From positions 1 through 33,010 of the forward strand of contig JAKLKS010000015.1 in NCBI GenBank assembly GCA_023150535.1: a DNA stretch of 33,010 bases, given 5' to 3'. The notes under the pieces are model-generated. The model did no database searches. It was not told the origin of the DNA and worked only from the letters and a program-made list of their open reading frames with translations. Each line of letters begins with the position of its first letter. The first letter of the stretch is position 1. The translations under genes were made by a program, and so were the position numbers. This stretch comes from Planctomycetota bacterium. GTDB lineage: Bacteria; Planctomycetota; JAJSAM01; JAKLKS01. Shown one piece after another: positions 1-6,529 of this stretch.

Positions 1-2607
1 GACACCCGCTTCTTCCCCAAGGACCTCTCCGACGCGCTGACCGCCCTCGACGACCCCGCCGGCGACGAGGACTCCCGCTTCGACGCCCTCTTCGCCATCG
101 CCCGCATGCGCGGCCTCGAGGGCGCCGCCGACCCCCTCAAGGCCACCGCCTTCGACCCCGTCCTCCGCCGCGCCCTCGAACCCGCCCCCGACGCCTTCGC
201 CGACGTCGCCGGCGCCTTCCTCGCCGCGCTGGACCCCGACCGCCTCGCGATGGAGGTCCGCAGGGCCGCCGAGGAGGACCGCGACCCCGCGCGCCTCCGC
301 GCCCTCACCTTCCTCGCCGAGGCCCTCGGCCCGGAGAAGGGCGCCCCCCTCCTCGCCGGCCCCCTCGCCACCGCCCCCGCGAAGGAGGTCCGCGTCCGCG
401 TCCTCGAGGCCCTGGGCATGATCCGCGCGAAGGAGGGCGTCTCCATCGCGCTGGCCCAGATGAAGGACGCCGAGCCCGCCATCCGCAACGCCGCCGCCGT
501 CGCCCTCGGCCGCATCGGCGACCCCGCCGCCGTCCCCGCCCTCCTCGGGGGCCTCGCCGACGGGAAGGGATTCCACGGCTGGTTCTGCGCCGAGGCCCTC
601 GGGCTCGTCGAGGAGGAGGGCCTCTTCGCCGCCGCCGTCGCCCGCGCCTCGGGGTCCGGGTCCCTCGGCCCCCGCGCCCGCGCCATCGAGAACTGCGCCC
701 GGTTGACCCACGTCCCCGACCTCCTCGGCCTCCTCCTCCGCTCCCCCTCGGCCGAGGTGCGCTGCGCCGCGGCCAACGCGCTCGGGTTCCTCTCCGGCGG
801 GAACCCCGCGGAGCGGTTCGGGAAGGAGAACCACGAGGCCGTCGCCGACGCCCTCCTCGAGAGGATGTGCTCCGACGGGGACGGCTCCGTGCGCTCCGCC
901 TGCCTCTCGGCGCTGCTCCGCTGCGCCACCGAGTCCACGGGCCCGAAGGCCCTCAAGCGCCTCTCCACCGTGAGCGGCGAGAACAAGCACATCCTCCTCG
1001 TCACCGTGGTGGGGGAGCGGAAGGTGAAGGAGGCGGGGCCGATCCTGCTCCGCACCGGCATCCTCGGCGCCAAGGACAAGGTCCTCGCGCGGGCCTCCGG
1101 CGTCGCCTTCTGGCAGGTCAACGACCCCGACTCCGTGAAGGAGTTCAGGGAGCGCCTGCTGGCCGCCAAGGAGTACGACAACGTGCAACGCCTCTGCGAG
1201 GCGCTGGGCTCCTGGCGCTCGAAGGAGGGCTTCGACCTCGCCCTCCAGATGCTCCGGTCCACCCGGGAGGGGAGCCGGGAGCAGTTCGAGGTGATGCTCG
1301 CGCTGGAGAAGATGACCGGCCACTACTTCGGCCCCTTCCCCGGCATCTGGAACAAGTGGTTCGAGGGGAGCCCCCACTTCTTCTCCCCGAAGCAGGAGCG
1401 CATCGAGCGGGAGAAGTGGAGGGCCGACTTCGACAAGGAGAACAAGGGGTTCCGCCAGACGAAGGATACCGAGAAGTCGGTCCAGATGGGGCTCTCCTGG
1501 CTCGCCCGCCACCAGGGGCTCGACGGGATCTGGGACGCCTCGGGGTTCCTCGACCGGTGCGACCCGAAGGCCCCCTGCTCCCGCAACGGCGGGGCCCGCG
1601 TCCAGTTCGCCCCCGCGGGCATGACCGGGGTCTCCTGCCTCGCCTTCCTCGGGGCCGGCTACTCCCCCGCGGCGGGGAAGTACCGCCACGCCCTCTCCCG
1701 CGGCATCGAGTCCCTGCTCGCCACCATGACGGTGCAGGGGGACTACGACCAGGGGGACTGGCTGCGGAACCGCTCCTACGCGCGGCCGGTCGCCCTGCAG
1801 GCCCTGGCCGAGGCCTACGCCGCCACGGGCGACGAGCGCTGCCGCCGCGGCGCGGAGCGGATCCTCTCGCGGCAGGTGGAGCTCATGAACATCCGGGGCG
1901 GCTGGCGCTACGCCATGGTGCGGGAGAACGGGGACCTCGATTCCTCGGTCACCGCCTGGGTGGTGCTCGCCTGCAAGGCCGCGGAGAAGGCCGGCATCCC
2001 GGTGCCGAAGCTCCTCTGGGAGGGCTCCTACCTCGCCTTCAACCAGCTCTCCCAGCGGGTCCCCCAGGCGGGCCCCTACGAGGAGCTGGTGAAGGACGCC
2101 GGGGACTACGGGACCGAGGTGGGGAAGGGGGCGACCTACGTCTTCCAGACCGGCTACCAGGACCCCTCGGGGGGACCGGGCCGGGCGACGACGCCGCTCG
2201 GGCTCATGTCGCGGATCTTCCTCGGGTGGCGGCGGACCCATCCCTTCTGCATCGGGAGCGCCAACTACATCCGGAAGGTCTACCTGCCGGAGTTCGACGT
2301 CTTCGGCGAGCCGGGCAAGGAGGACTGGGGCCGCGGCGGCCGCTTCGCGCCCCAGGGGCTCTGGCCCATGTACAACTACTACTACTGCACGCTGGCCATG
2401 CACCAGATGGGGGGGAAGTACTTCTACGACTGGAACCGGCGGGTGAGCCGGGTGCTCCCGTACTTCCAGAAGAAGAGCGGCTGCGAGCGGGGCTCCTGGC
2501 CCTCGACCTGGAACCAGGACACGGTGGAGGGGTGGGTCTACACGACCTGCATGGGGACGCTCACCATGGAGACCTACTACCGCTACCTCCCCCTGCTGTC
2601 GGACTGA
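1..2607 (+). CDS. HEAT-repeat protein with C-terminal terpenoid-cyclase-like toroid (5' truncated)
   Basis: The reading frame is already open at base 1 (DTRFFPKDLSDALTALDD...), so the true start lies outside the window. The first half is a run of alanine/leucine-rich helical pairs typical of HEAT repeats, for example the stretch around bases 400-560 with IRNAAAVALGRIGDPAAVPA. From about base 1470 the protein changes to repeats such as SVQMGLSWLARHQGLDGIWD, GGWRYAM and the C-terminal GSWPSTWNQDTVEGWVYTT, the alpha/alpha-toroid pattern of squalene cyclase/prenyltransferase-like domains. No DxDD-type catalytic acid motif of squalene-hopene cyclase was recognised, so I read it as a binding or structural toroid, not a cyclase. 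Such HEAT plus toroid proteins are frequent in Planctomycetota, but their role is not established. The next gene starts 9 bases after the stop. Confidence 0.8.
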   Translation, partial: DTRFFPKDLSDALTALDDPAGDEDSRFDALFAIARMRGLEGAADPLKATAFDPVLRRALEPAPDAFADVAGAFLAALDPDRLAMEVRRAAEEDRDPARLRALTFLAEALGPEKGAPLLAGPLATAPAKEVRVRVLEALGMIRAKEGVSIALAQMKDAEPAIRNAAAVALGRIGDPAAVPALLGGLADGKGFHGWFCAEALGLVEEEGLFAAAVARASGSGSLGPRARAIENCARLTHVPDLLGLLLRSPSAEVRCAAANALGFLSGGNPAERFGKENHEAVADALLERMCSDGDGSVRSACLSALLRCATESTGPKALKRLSTVSGENKHILLVTVVGERKVKEAGPILLRTGILGAKDKVLARASGVAFWQVNDPDSVKEFRERLLAAKEYDNVQRLCEALGSWRSKEGFDLALQMLRSTREGSREQFEVMLALEKMTGHYFGPFPGIWNKWFEGSPHFFSPKQERIEREKWRADFDKENKGFRQTKDTEKSVQMGLSWLARHQGLDGIWDASGFLDRCDPKAPCSRNGGARVQFAPAGMTGVSCLAFLGAGYSPAAGKYRHALSRGIESLLATMTVQGDYDQGDWLRNRSYARPVALQALAEAYAATGDERCRRGAERILSRQVELMNIRGGWRYAMVRENGDLDSSVTAWVVLACKAAEKAGIPVPKLLWEGSYLAFNQLSQRVPQAGPYEELVKDAGDYGTEVGKGATYVFQTGYQDPSGGPGRATTPLGLMSRIFLGWRRTHPFCIGSANYIRKVYLPEFDVFGEPGKEDWGRGGRFAPQGLWPMYNYYYCTLAMHQMGGKYFYDWNRRVSRVLPYFQKKSGCERGSWPSTWNQDTVEGWVYTTCMGTLTMETYYRYLPLLSD

Positions 2608-2616
2608 GGCCGGACC

Positions 2617-3489
2617 GTGCGCTACGAGGGGGACGTCTACCGGCCGCCCAGCGAGGCGGATTCCTGGATCCTCCAGGCCACCGTCGGCTGCTCCTGGAAC
2701 TCCTGCACCTACTGCGACATGTACCGGGCGAAGAGGTTCCGGGTCCGCCCCCTCGCGGAGCTGCTGGAGGAGGTGGCCCTGGCCCGCCGCGCGCTCGGGC
2801 CCTCCGTGGACAAGGTCTTCGTCGCCGACGGGGACGCGCTGGTCATGGACATGGGGACCTGGGAGCCGCTGCTCGCGGCGCTCCGGGACGCCTTCCCGCG
2901 CCTCAGGCGGGTCTCCTGCTACGCCATGGCGCGGAACCTGCTCGCGAAGAGCCCGGAGGAGCTGGCGCGGCTGCGGGCCCTGGGGCTGGCGCAGGTCTAC
3001 GTGGGGCCCGAGAGCGGGGACCCGGCGACGCTCAAGCGCATCGCCAAGGGGGGGACCTTCGAGGAGCACGCGGAGGCGGCGCGCCGGGCGCGGGAGGCGG
3101 GGATGAAGGTGTCGGCCATCTTCCTCCTGGGGGCGGGGGGGGTGGAGCGGAGCGAGGAGCACGCGCTCGGGTCGGCGCGCCTCGCCACCGCCATGGACCC
3201 GCGCTTCCTCTCCCTCCTCACGCTCACGGTGATCCCGGGGACCCCGCAGGCCCTCCTCGAGGAGCGGGGGCGGTTCGTCCTGCCCGGGGTGGAGGGGCTG
3301 CTGCGGGAGCTGCGGACCTTCGTGGCGGAGGCGGCGCCGACGGACGCCGTCTTCCGCACGAACCACGCGAGCAACTACCTCCCCCTCGGGGGCCGCCTCC
3401 CGAGGGACCGGGATCGCATCCTCGGCGTCGTGGACGCGGCCCTGTCGGGCGAGGTACCCCTGCGCCCCGAGTGGACGCGCGGACTCTAG
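2617..3489 (+). CDS. Radical SAM protein
   Basis: This 290-residue protein starts at GTG, 9 bases after the preceding stop, so the two genes are probably cotranscribed. Residues 25-33 read CSWNSCTYC, a C-x4-C-x2-C cluster for the 4Fe-4S centre that cleaves S-adenosylmethionine. It is followed by DMYRAKRFR, a motif I associate with a family of uncharacterised radical SAM proteins with GC.xN.CtfC.mY signatures. Later segments are consistent with a partial TIM barrel: YVGPESGDPATLKRIAKGG (glycine-rich, SAM contacts) and VSAIFLLGAGG. No second Fe-S cluster or B12 domain is visible, and the length is that of a radical SAM core alone. Substrate and reaction are unknown. The 3' end carries the probable promoter of the next gene. 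Confidence 0.85.
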   Translation: MRYEGDVYRPPSEADSWILQATVGCSWNSCTYCDMYRAKRFRVRPLAELLEEVALARRALGPSVDKVFVADGDALVMDMGTWEPLLAALRDAFPRLRRVSCYAMARNLLAKSPEELARLRALGLAQVYVGPESGDPATLKRIAKGGTFEEHAEAARRAREAGMKVSAIFLLGAGGVERSEEHALGSARLATAMDPRFLSLLTLTVIPGTPQALLEERGRFVLPGVEGLLRELRTFVAEAAPTDAVFRTNHASNYLPLGGRLPRDRDRILGVVDAALSGEVPLRPEWTRGL

Positions 3490-3500
3490 GCCGATAGGAT
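3472..3500 (+). promoter_or_regulatory. Sigma70-like promoter for the TPR gene
   Basis: TGGACG at 3472-3477, a 17-base spacer, and TAGGAT at 3495-3500. Transcription would begin near 3507, only about three bases before the ATG at 3510, so the mRNA would be almost leaderless. The -35 lies inside the end of the radical SAM gene. Prediction from sequence only. Confidence 0.5.
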
Positions 3501-3509
3501 CGGGGGGCC

Positions 3510-4760
3510 ATGGACCTCCGGCGCCGGATCCCGATCGCCCTCCTCCTCGCCGCCCTCGGGGCCGCGGCGGCGGCGTCTCCCGCCTGCACCGCCCGCGCCG
3601 AGGAGCCCGCCCCCTCCGCCGAGGACTCGAAGGAGAAGTCCTTCCGCTTCCACCTCGCCCGGGCCCGGGGGCTCGCGGCCGACGCGGCCCGCACGGGGGA
3701 CGGATCCGCCGCCTCCGAATCGGTGGACGCCTACCTCGCCGCCTCCCGCTTCCGGCCGAAGGACCCGGTGCCGCTGGCGGAGGCGGCGCTCCTGGCGCTG
3801 GACTTCGGCGACGGCGCCACGACCGCGCGCCTGCTGGCGGCGATCCACGAGGTCGCCCCGGGGAGCGGGGCCTTCCGGTTCGTGAAGGGGGCCCTCAACA
3901 TCAGCCGGGGGGAGTGGCGGGACGCCATGGCGGAGTTCGAGGCGGCCAAGGGGATGGACTTCAAGACCGAGCAGGCGGCCGACCGCCACTACGAGGCCAT
4001 GGTCGGCTACGGCTTCGAGCTCGTGGACTTCAACCGGTACGACGAGGCCGTCGAGGTGCTGGACCGGGTGATCGCCATGCGGCCCACCCACAACATGGTG
4101 CCCCGGGCCTTCTACCACATCGCCCTCGCCCACCGCCGCCTGCAGCAGACCGGCGAGGCGGAGAAGGCGCTCCGGCTCTGCATGGAGCGCTTCCCCTCCT
4201 TCGCCGTCGCCTACGGGGAGCTGGCCGACCTCCTCACCGAGCTCTCCCGCTTCGACGAGGCGCTGGCGATCCTCGACCGCGCGGTCCGCATGGACCCCTC
4301 CTACGCCCAGGGCTACCTCCTGCGGGCGGTCGCCTACACCGGGAAGCAGATGTGGAAGGAGGCGGACGCGGCCTTCGCGGAGTTCGAGAAGCGCTTCCCC
4401 CCCACGGGGAACTCGGAGCTGCAGCGGGGGATCTTCTACCAGGCCTCGGGACAGCCGGAGAAGGGCATCGAGCGGCTGCGGAAGTGCCTGGCCCTCGACC
4501 CGACCCAGATCCGGGGCCACCTCCTCCTGTCCATGTGCTTCCACGACCTCGGCATGGACGAGGAGGCCGCGGCGGCCAAGGCGCGGTGGAAGGCGGCCGA
4601 CGAGGAGCTGAAGAGCCGGTCCCACGAGAAGCGGCAGGAGGCGAAGCGGCGCTTCGGCCCCGAGAAGGGGGCCGAGGGGGCCGGCGGCGAGGGGGAGGGG
4701 GCGGAGGAGGACGGCGCCCCTCCCGCGGGTGACGGCGGTCACGGGGAGGGCGCGCGGTAG
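3510..4760 (+). CDS. Exported tetratricopeptide-repeat protein
   Basis: 416 residues starting at ATG. The N-terminus MDLRRRIPIALLLAALGAAA is a clear Sec signal peptide (basic n-region, then an Ala/Leu core). ARA-EEP offers a signal peptidase I site near residue 30. A Cys occurs just before it, but SPAC is a poor lipobox. The mature protein contains successive TPR-like helix pairs: DAYLAASRFRPKDPVPLAEA, FNRYDEAVEVLDRVIAMRPT, RRLQQTGEAEKALRLCMERF, LSRFDEALAILDRAVRMDPS and QPEKGIERLRKCLALDPTQ. These match the 34-residue TPR spacing with the usual small residues at 8 and 20. The last 50 residues are Glu/Lys/Gly-rich and probably disordered. TPR arrays hold protein partners together; which partners is unknown. 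It may have its own promoter and be periplasmic or surface associated. Confidence 0.85.
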   Translation: MDLRRRIPIALLLAALGAAAAASPACTARAEEPAPSAEDSKEKSFRFHLARARGLAADAARTGDGSAASESVDAYLAASRFRPKDPVPLAEAALLALDFGDGATTARLLAAIHEVAPGSGAFRFVKGALNISRGEWRDAMAEFEAAKGMDFKTEQAADRHYEAMVGYGFELVDFNRYDEAVEVLDRVIAMRPTHNMVPRAFYHIALAHRRLQQTGEAEKALRLCMERFPSFAVAYGELADLLTELSRFDEALAILDRAVRMDPSYAQGYLLRAVAYTGKQMWKEADAAFAEFEKRFPPTGNSELQRGIFYQASGQPEKGIERLRKCLALDPTQIRGHLLLSMCFHDLGMDEEAAAAKARWKAADEELKSRSHEKRQEAKRRFGPEKGAEGAGGEGEGAEEDGAPPAGDGGHGEGAR

Positions 4761-4872
4761 TCGCCCGCCGCGGGGAGCGCGCGGGGCAGAATGGCGGGAA
4801 CGAGGCAGGACCCCCGGCGAGGGGTGCGGCCGTCCCGCGGGTGGACGACCCTGGATTCCAGCGTTGGGCGCG

Positions 4873-4890
4873 GGCGCCGCCAGCGGCGCC
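4873..4890 (+). other. Hairpin in the mdh leader
   Basis: GGCGCCG (4873-4879) and CGGCGCC (4884-4890) form a perfect 7-bp stem around a CCAG loop, ten bases before the mdh ribosome binding site AAGGAAGAGG (4901-4910). The rest of the 155-base gap after the TPR gene shows no clear promoter. A weak -10-like CAGAAT lies at 4787-4792. The stem could be a leader structure or simply a GC-rich chance palindrome. Confidence 0.35.
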
Positions 4891-4915
4891 GCCGTCCGGA
4901 AAGGAAGAGGCAGCC

Positions 4916-5854
4916 ATGGCGAAGGTCGCGGTGATCGGGGCGGGGAACGTGGGGGCCACCTGCGCCCACGTGCTGGCGCAGAAGGACATCGCGTCCACGG
5001 TCGCGCTCGTGGACATCGTGGAGGGGATGCCCCAGGGCAAGGCCCTCGACATGCGGCAGGCGGGGCCGCTCCAGGACTACGACAGCTCGGTCGTCGGCTA
5101 CAACGACGTGGCCGAGGGGGTGGCGGGGGCGGACGTGGTCGTCATGACCGCGGGCCTCGCGCGCAAGCCGGGCATGGACCGGATGGACCTCCTCAAGAAG
5201 AACCTCGAGATCGTCGCGGGCGCCATGAAGGCCGTGAAGGCGAAGGCCCCCGGCGCGGTCGTCGTCATGGTGACGAACCCGCTCGACGTGATGACCTGGG
5301 TGGCCCTCAAGGTGACCGGCTTCCCGCGGGAGCGGGTGCTGGGGATGGCGGGGGTGCTCGACTCCACCCGCCTGCGCACCTTCATCGCCATGGAGCTCGG
5401 CGTCTCCGTGGTGGACGTGTCGGCCATGGTGCTGGGCGGCCACGGGGACACGATGGTGCCGCTCCCCCGCTACTCCACGGTGAACGGCGTCCCCATCACC
5501 GAGCTGCTGGCCGCCGACGTCATCGAGAAGCTCTCCGACCGCACCCGCAAGGGGGGCGGCGAGATCGTCGCCCTGCTCAAGACCGGGTCGGCCTACTACG
5601 CCCCGGCCACCTCCGCCGTCCAGATGGTCGAGGCGGTCCTCAAGGACCGCGGCCACCTGCTCCCCGCCTGCGTGGCGCTGGAGGGGGAGTACGGCGAGAA
5701 GGGGATCTGCCTCGGCGTCCCCGTCATCATCGGCGCCCGGGGGCTCCGCAGGGTCGTCGAACTGCGCCTGACCGAGGCGGAGAAGGCGATGCTCAAGAAG
5801 TCGGCCGACTCCGTCCGCAAGGGCATCGACGAGGTCGCCGGCCTCATCGGGTAG
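4916..5854 (+). CDS. mdh: Malate dehydrogenase (LDH-like type)
   Basis: 312 residues. Oxidises malate to oxaloacetate with NAD+, a TCA-cycle step in the cytoplasm. The start at 4916 is chosen because it follows a strong ribosome binding site (AAGGAAGAGG, 4901-4910) and gives the standard N-terminus MAKVAVIGAGNVGATCAHVL with the NAD-binding GxGxxG. An upstream in-frame ATG at 4841 would add 25 low-complexity residues. LARKPGMDR holds the substrate-specificity arginine that marks malate rather than lactate dehydrogenases. VTNPLDVMTWVALKVTGFP, the active-loop region VLDSTRLRTF and the catalytic-His motif GGHGDTMVPL are all intact. The length is normal for the family. It is a single-gene unit, with a very strong hairpin just after the stop. 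Confidence 0.97.
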   Translation: MAKVAVIGAGNVGATCAHVLAQKDIASTVALVDIVEGMPQGKALDMRQAGPLQDYDSSVVGYNDVAEGVAGADVVVMTAGLARKPGMDRMDLLKKNLEIVAGAMKAVKAKAPGAVVVMVTNPLDVMTWVALKVTGFPRERVLGMAGVLDSTRLRTFIAMELGVSVVDVSAMVLGGHGDTMVPLPRYSTVNGVPITELLAADVIEKLSDRTRKGGGEIVALLKTGSAYYAPATSAVQMVEAVLKDRGHLLPACVALEGEYGEKGICLGVPVIIGARGLRRVVELRLTEAEKAMLKKSADSVRKGIDEVAGLIG

Positions 5855-5879
5855 GGGACGGGCTCCGGTTCCTCGGTTT

Positions 5880-5915
5880 CCGCCCCGCCGGGCCCGCGAG
5901 GGCCCGGCGGGGCGG
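5880..5915 (+). terminator. Hairpin after mdh
   Basis: A perfect 16-bp stem (5880-5895 with 5900-5915) closed by the tetraloop GCGA, a GNRA-type loop, 26 bases after the mdh stop codon. All but a few pairs are G-C. There is no T-run after it, so it is either a terminator of the U-less kind seen in high-GC bacteria or a 3'-end stabiliser. Confidence 0.75.
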
Positions 5916-6448
5916 CTCGATTCCCGGGGGGGCGGTCGCGCCCATCCCCGCCTTCATGACCTACTCGCATGGCGGAACAGCGCCTCCTTCGTCGGCGCGG
6001 GGCTCCCGTCTCGCGTCGGCCCGAGCGTCGGGAGTCGACGGAGGGGGTGGGGGCCCTTCAGGGGACCGGCGGAGGGGAGAGACCCTCGGGGGGAGGGGGG
6101 AATCTCCCGGCGGGGGGGTGGGATCCGGGAGTGGGCGAATCCCCGGGGTGGGAGCCCCGTCGGCTTCCCATGGGAAGGGAGAACGTGGCCCACTTCCCCC
6201 TATCAGGGGGAGGGCGTGGCCCCTGGGGGATCCCGTATCGGGAAGATCGTTCGCTCCGGATCCTCCCCCTCCCGGGACCCCGAAAGGGGTTCCACATCCC
6301 CGGCCTCTGGAAAGCTCCCGGCAGGGGATCGTCCCGGCCGTTCGGGACGATCCCCTGGCGGGAGCCACGCGCCGGTAGACGCGTCACTCCATCGGGGCAG
6401 CCCCACGACCCCTCGGGCAGTCATGGAGGCTCGATCCACCCCCTCCGG
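5916..6448. repeat. Palindrome-rich spacer without a convincing gene
   Basis: About 530 bases between the mdh hairpin and the next promoter. Open frames here are low-complexity Gly/Pro/Arg translations without family resemblance. Instead the DNA is studded with inverted repeats: CTTCCCATGGGAAG (6164-6177, perfect palindrome), CCCCCT/AGGGGG around ATC (6196-6210), TCCCG/CGGGA around TAT (near 6232-6244), ACCCC-GAAA-GGGGT (near 6278-6291) and the large hairpin at 6314-6365. GATC, TCCCG and CGGGA words recur throughout. It may be a cluster of REP-like elements, a structured non-coding RNA, or decayed sequence; I cannot tell which. Confidence 0.5.
6314..6365. repeat. Large near-perfect hairpin (REP-like or RNA element)
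   Basis: Bases 6314-6336 pair with 6343-6365 to give a 23-bp stem with one G-G mismatch (6321/6358) and a six-base loop GCCGTT. The inner 15 pairs (6322-6336 with 6343-6357) are perfect. It lies about 85 bases upstream of the promoter of the kelch gene and cannot be that gene's terminator. This is much stronger than expected by chance, even at this GC content. Confidence 0.65.
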
Positions 6449-6477
6449 TTGGCAGCGGGGGCGAGGAGAGGTAGGAT
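6449..6477 (+). promoter_or_regulatory. Sigma70-like promoter of the kelch gene
   Basis: TTGGCA (6449-6454), exactly 17 bases, then TAGGAT (6472-6477). Transcription would begin near 6484, which argues against the upstream GTG at 6481 as the start codon and for the TTG at 6526. Confidence 0.6.
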
Positions 6478-6508
6478 CGGGTGCGAGCGGACGCAGCAGG
6501 AGCACGGC

Positions 6509-6529
6509 ATGGAGGCTTCCCGCCCTTGA
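6509..6529 (+). CDS. Possible six-codon leader peptide (MEASRP)
   Basis: ATG at 6509 is preceded by AGGAG (6498-6502, six-base gap) and runs six codons to a TGA at 6527-6529. That stop overlaps the TTG start of the kelch gene as TTGA, the overlap style used elsewhere in this window. If translated it would couple ribosomes onto the weak TTG start. It is too short to judge by coding statistics, so this is inferred from signal placement only. Confidence 0.4.
   Translation: MEASRP

Noticed and set aside
867-3497. Long overlapping open frames in other frames and strands of real genes (also 6216-8720, 27945-30683 and many antisense frames)
   Set aside because: Their translations are Arg/Gly/Pro/Ala-rich without domains, and they lie over well-recognised genes. 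At this GC content stop codons are rare, so long shadow frames are expected.
6481-6525. GTG 6481 as start of the kelch protein
   Set aside because: It lies before the predicted transcription start (about 6484) and puts a non-typical lead before the signal peptide.
5969-6529. Possible 100-190 residue proteins in the spacer after mdh
   Set aside because: Composition is low complexity, frames are broken by palindromes and no family is recognised; only the six-codon end (MEASRP) has a plausible start signal.
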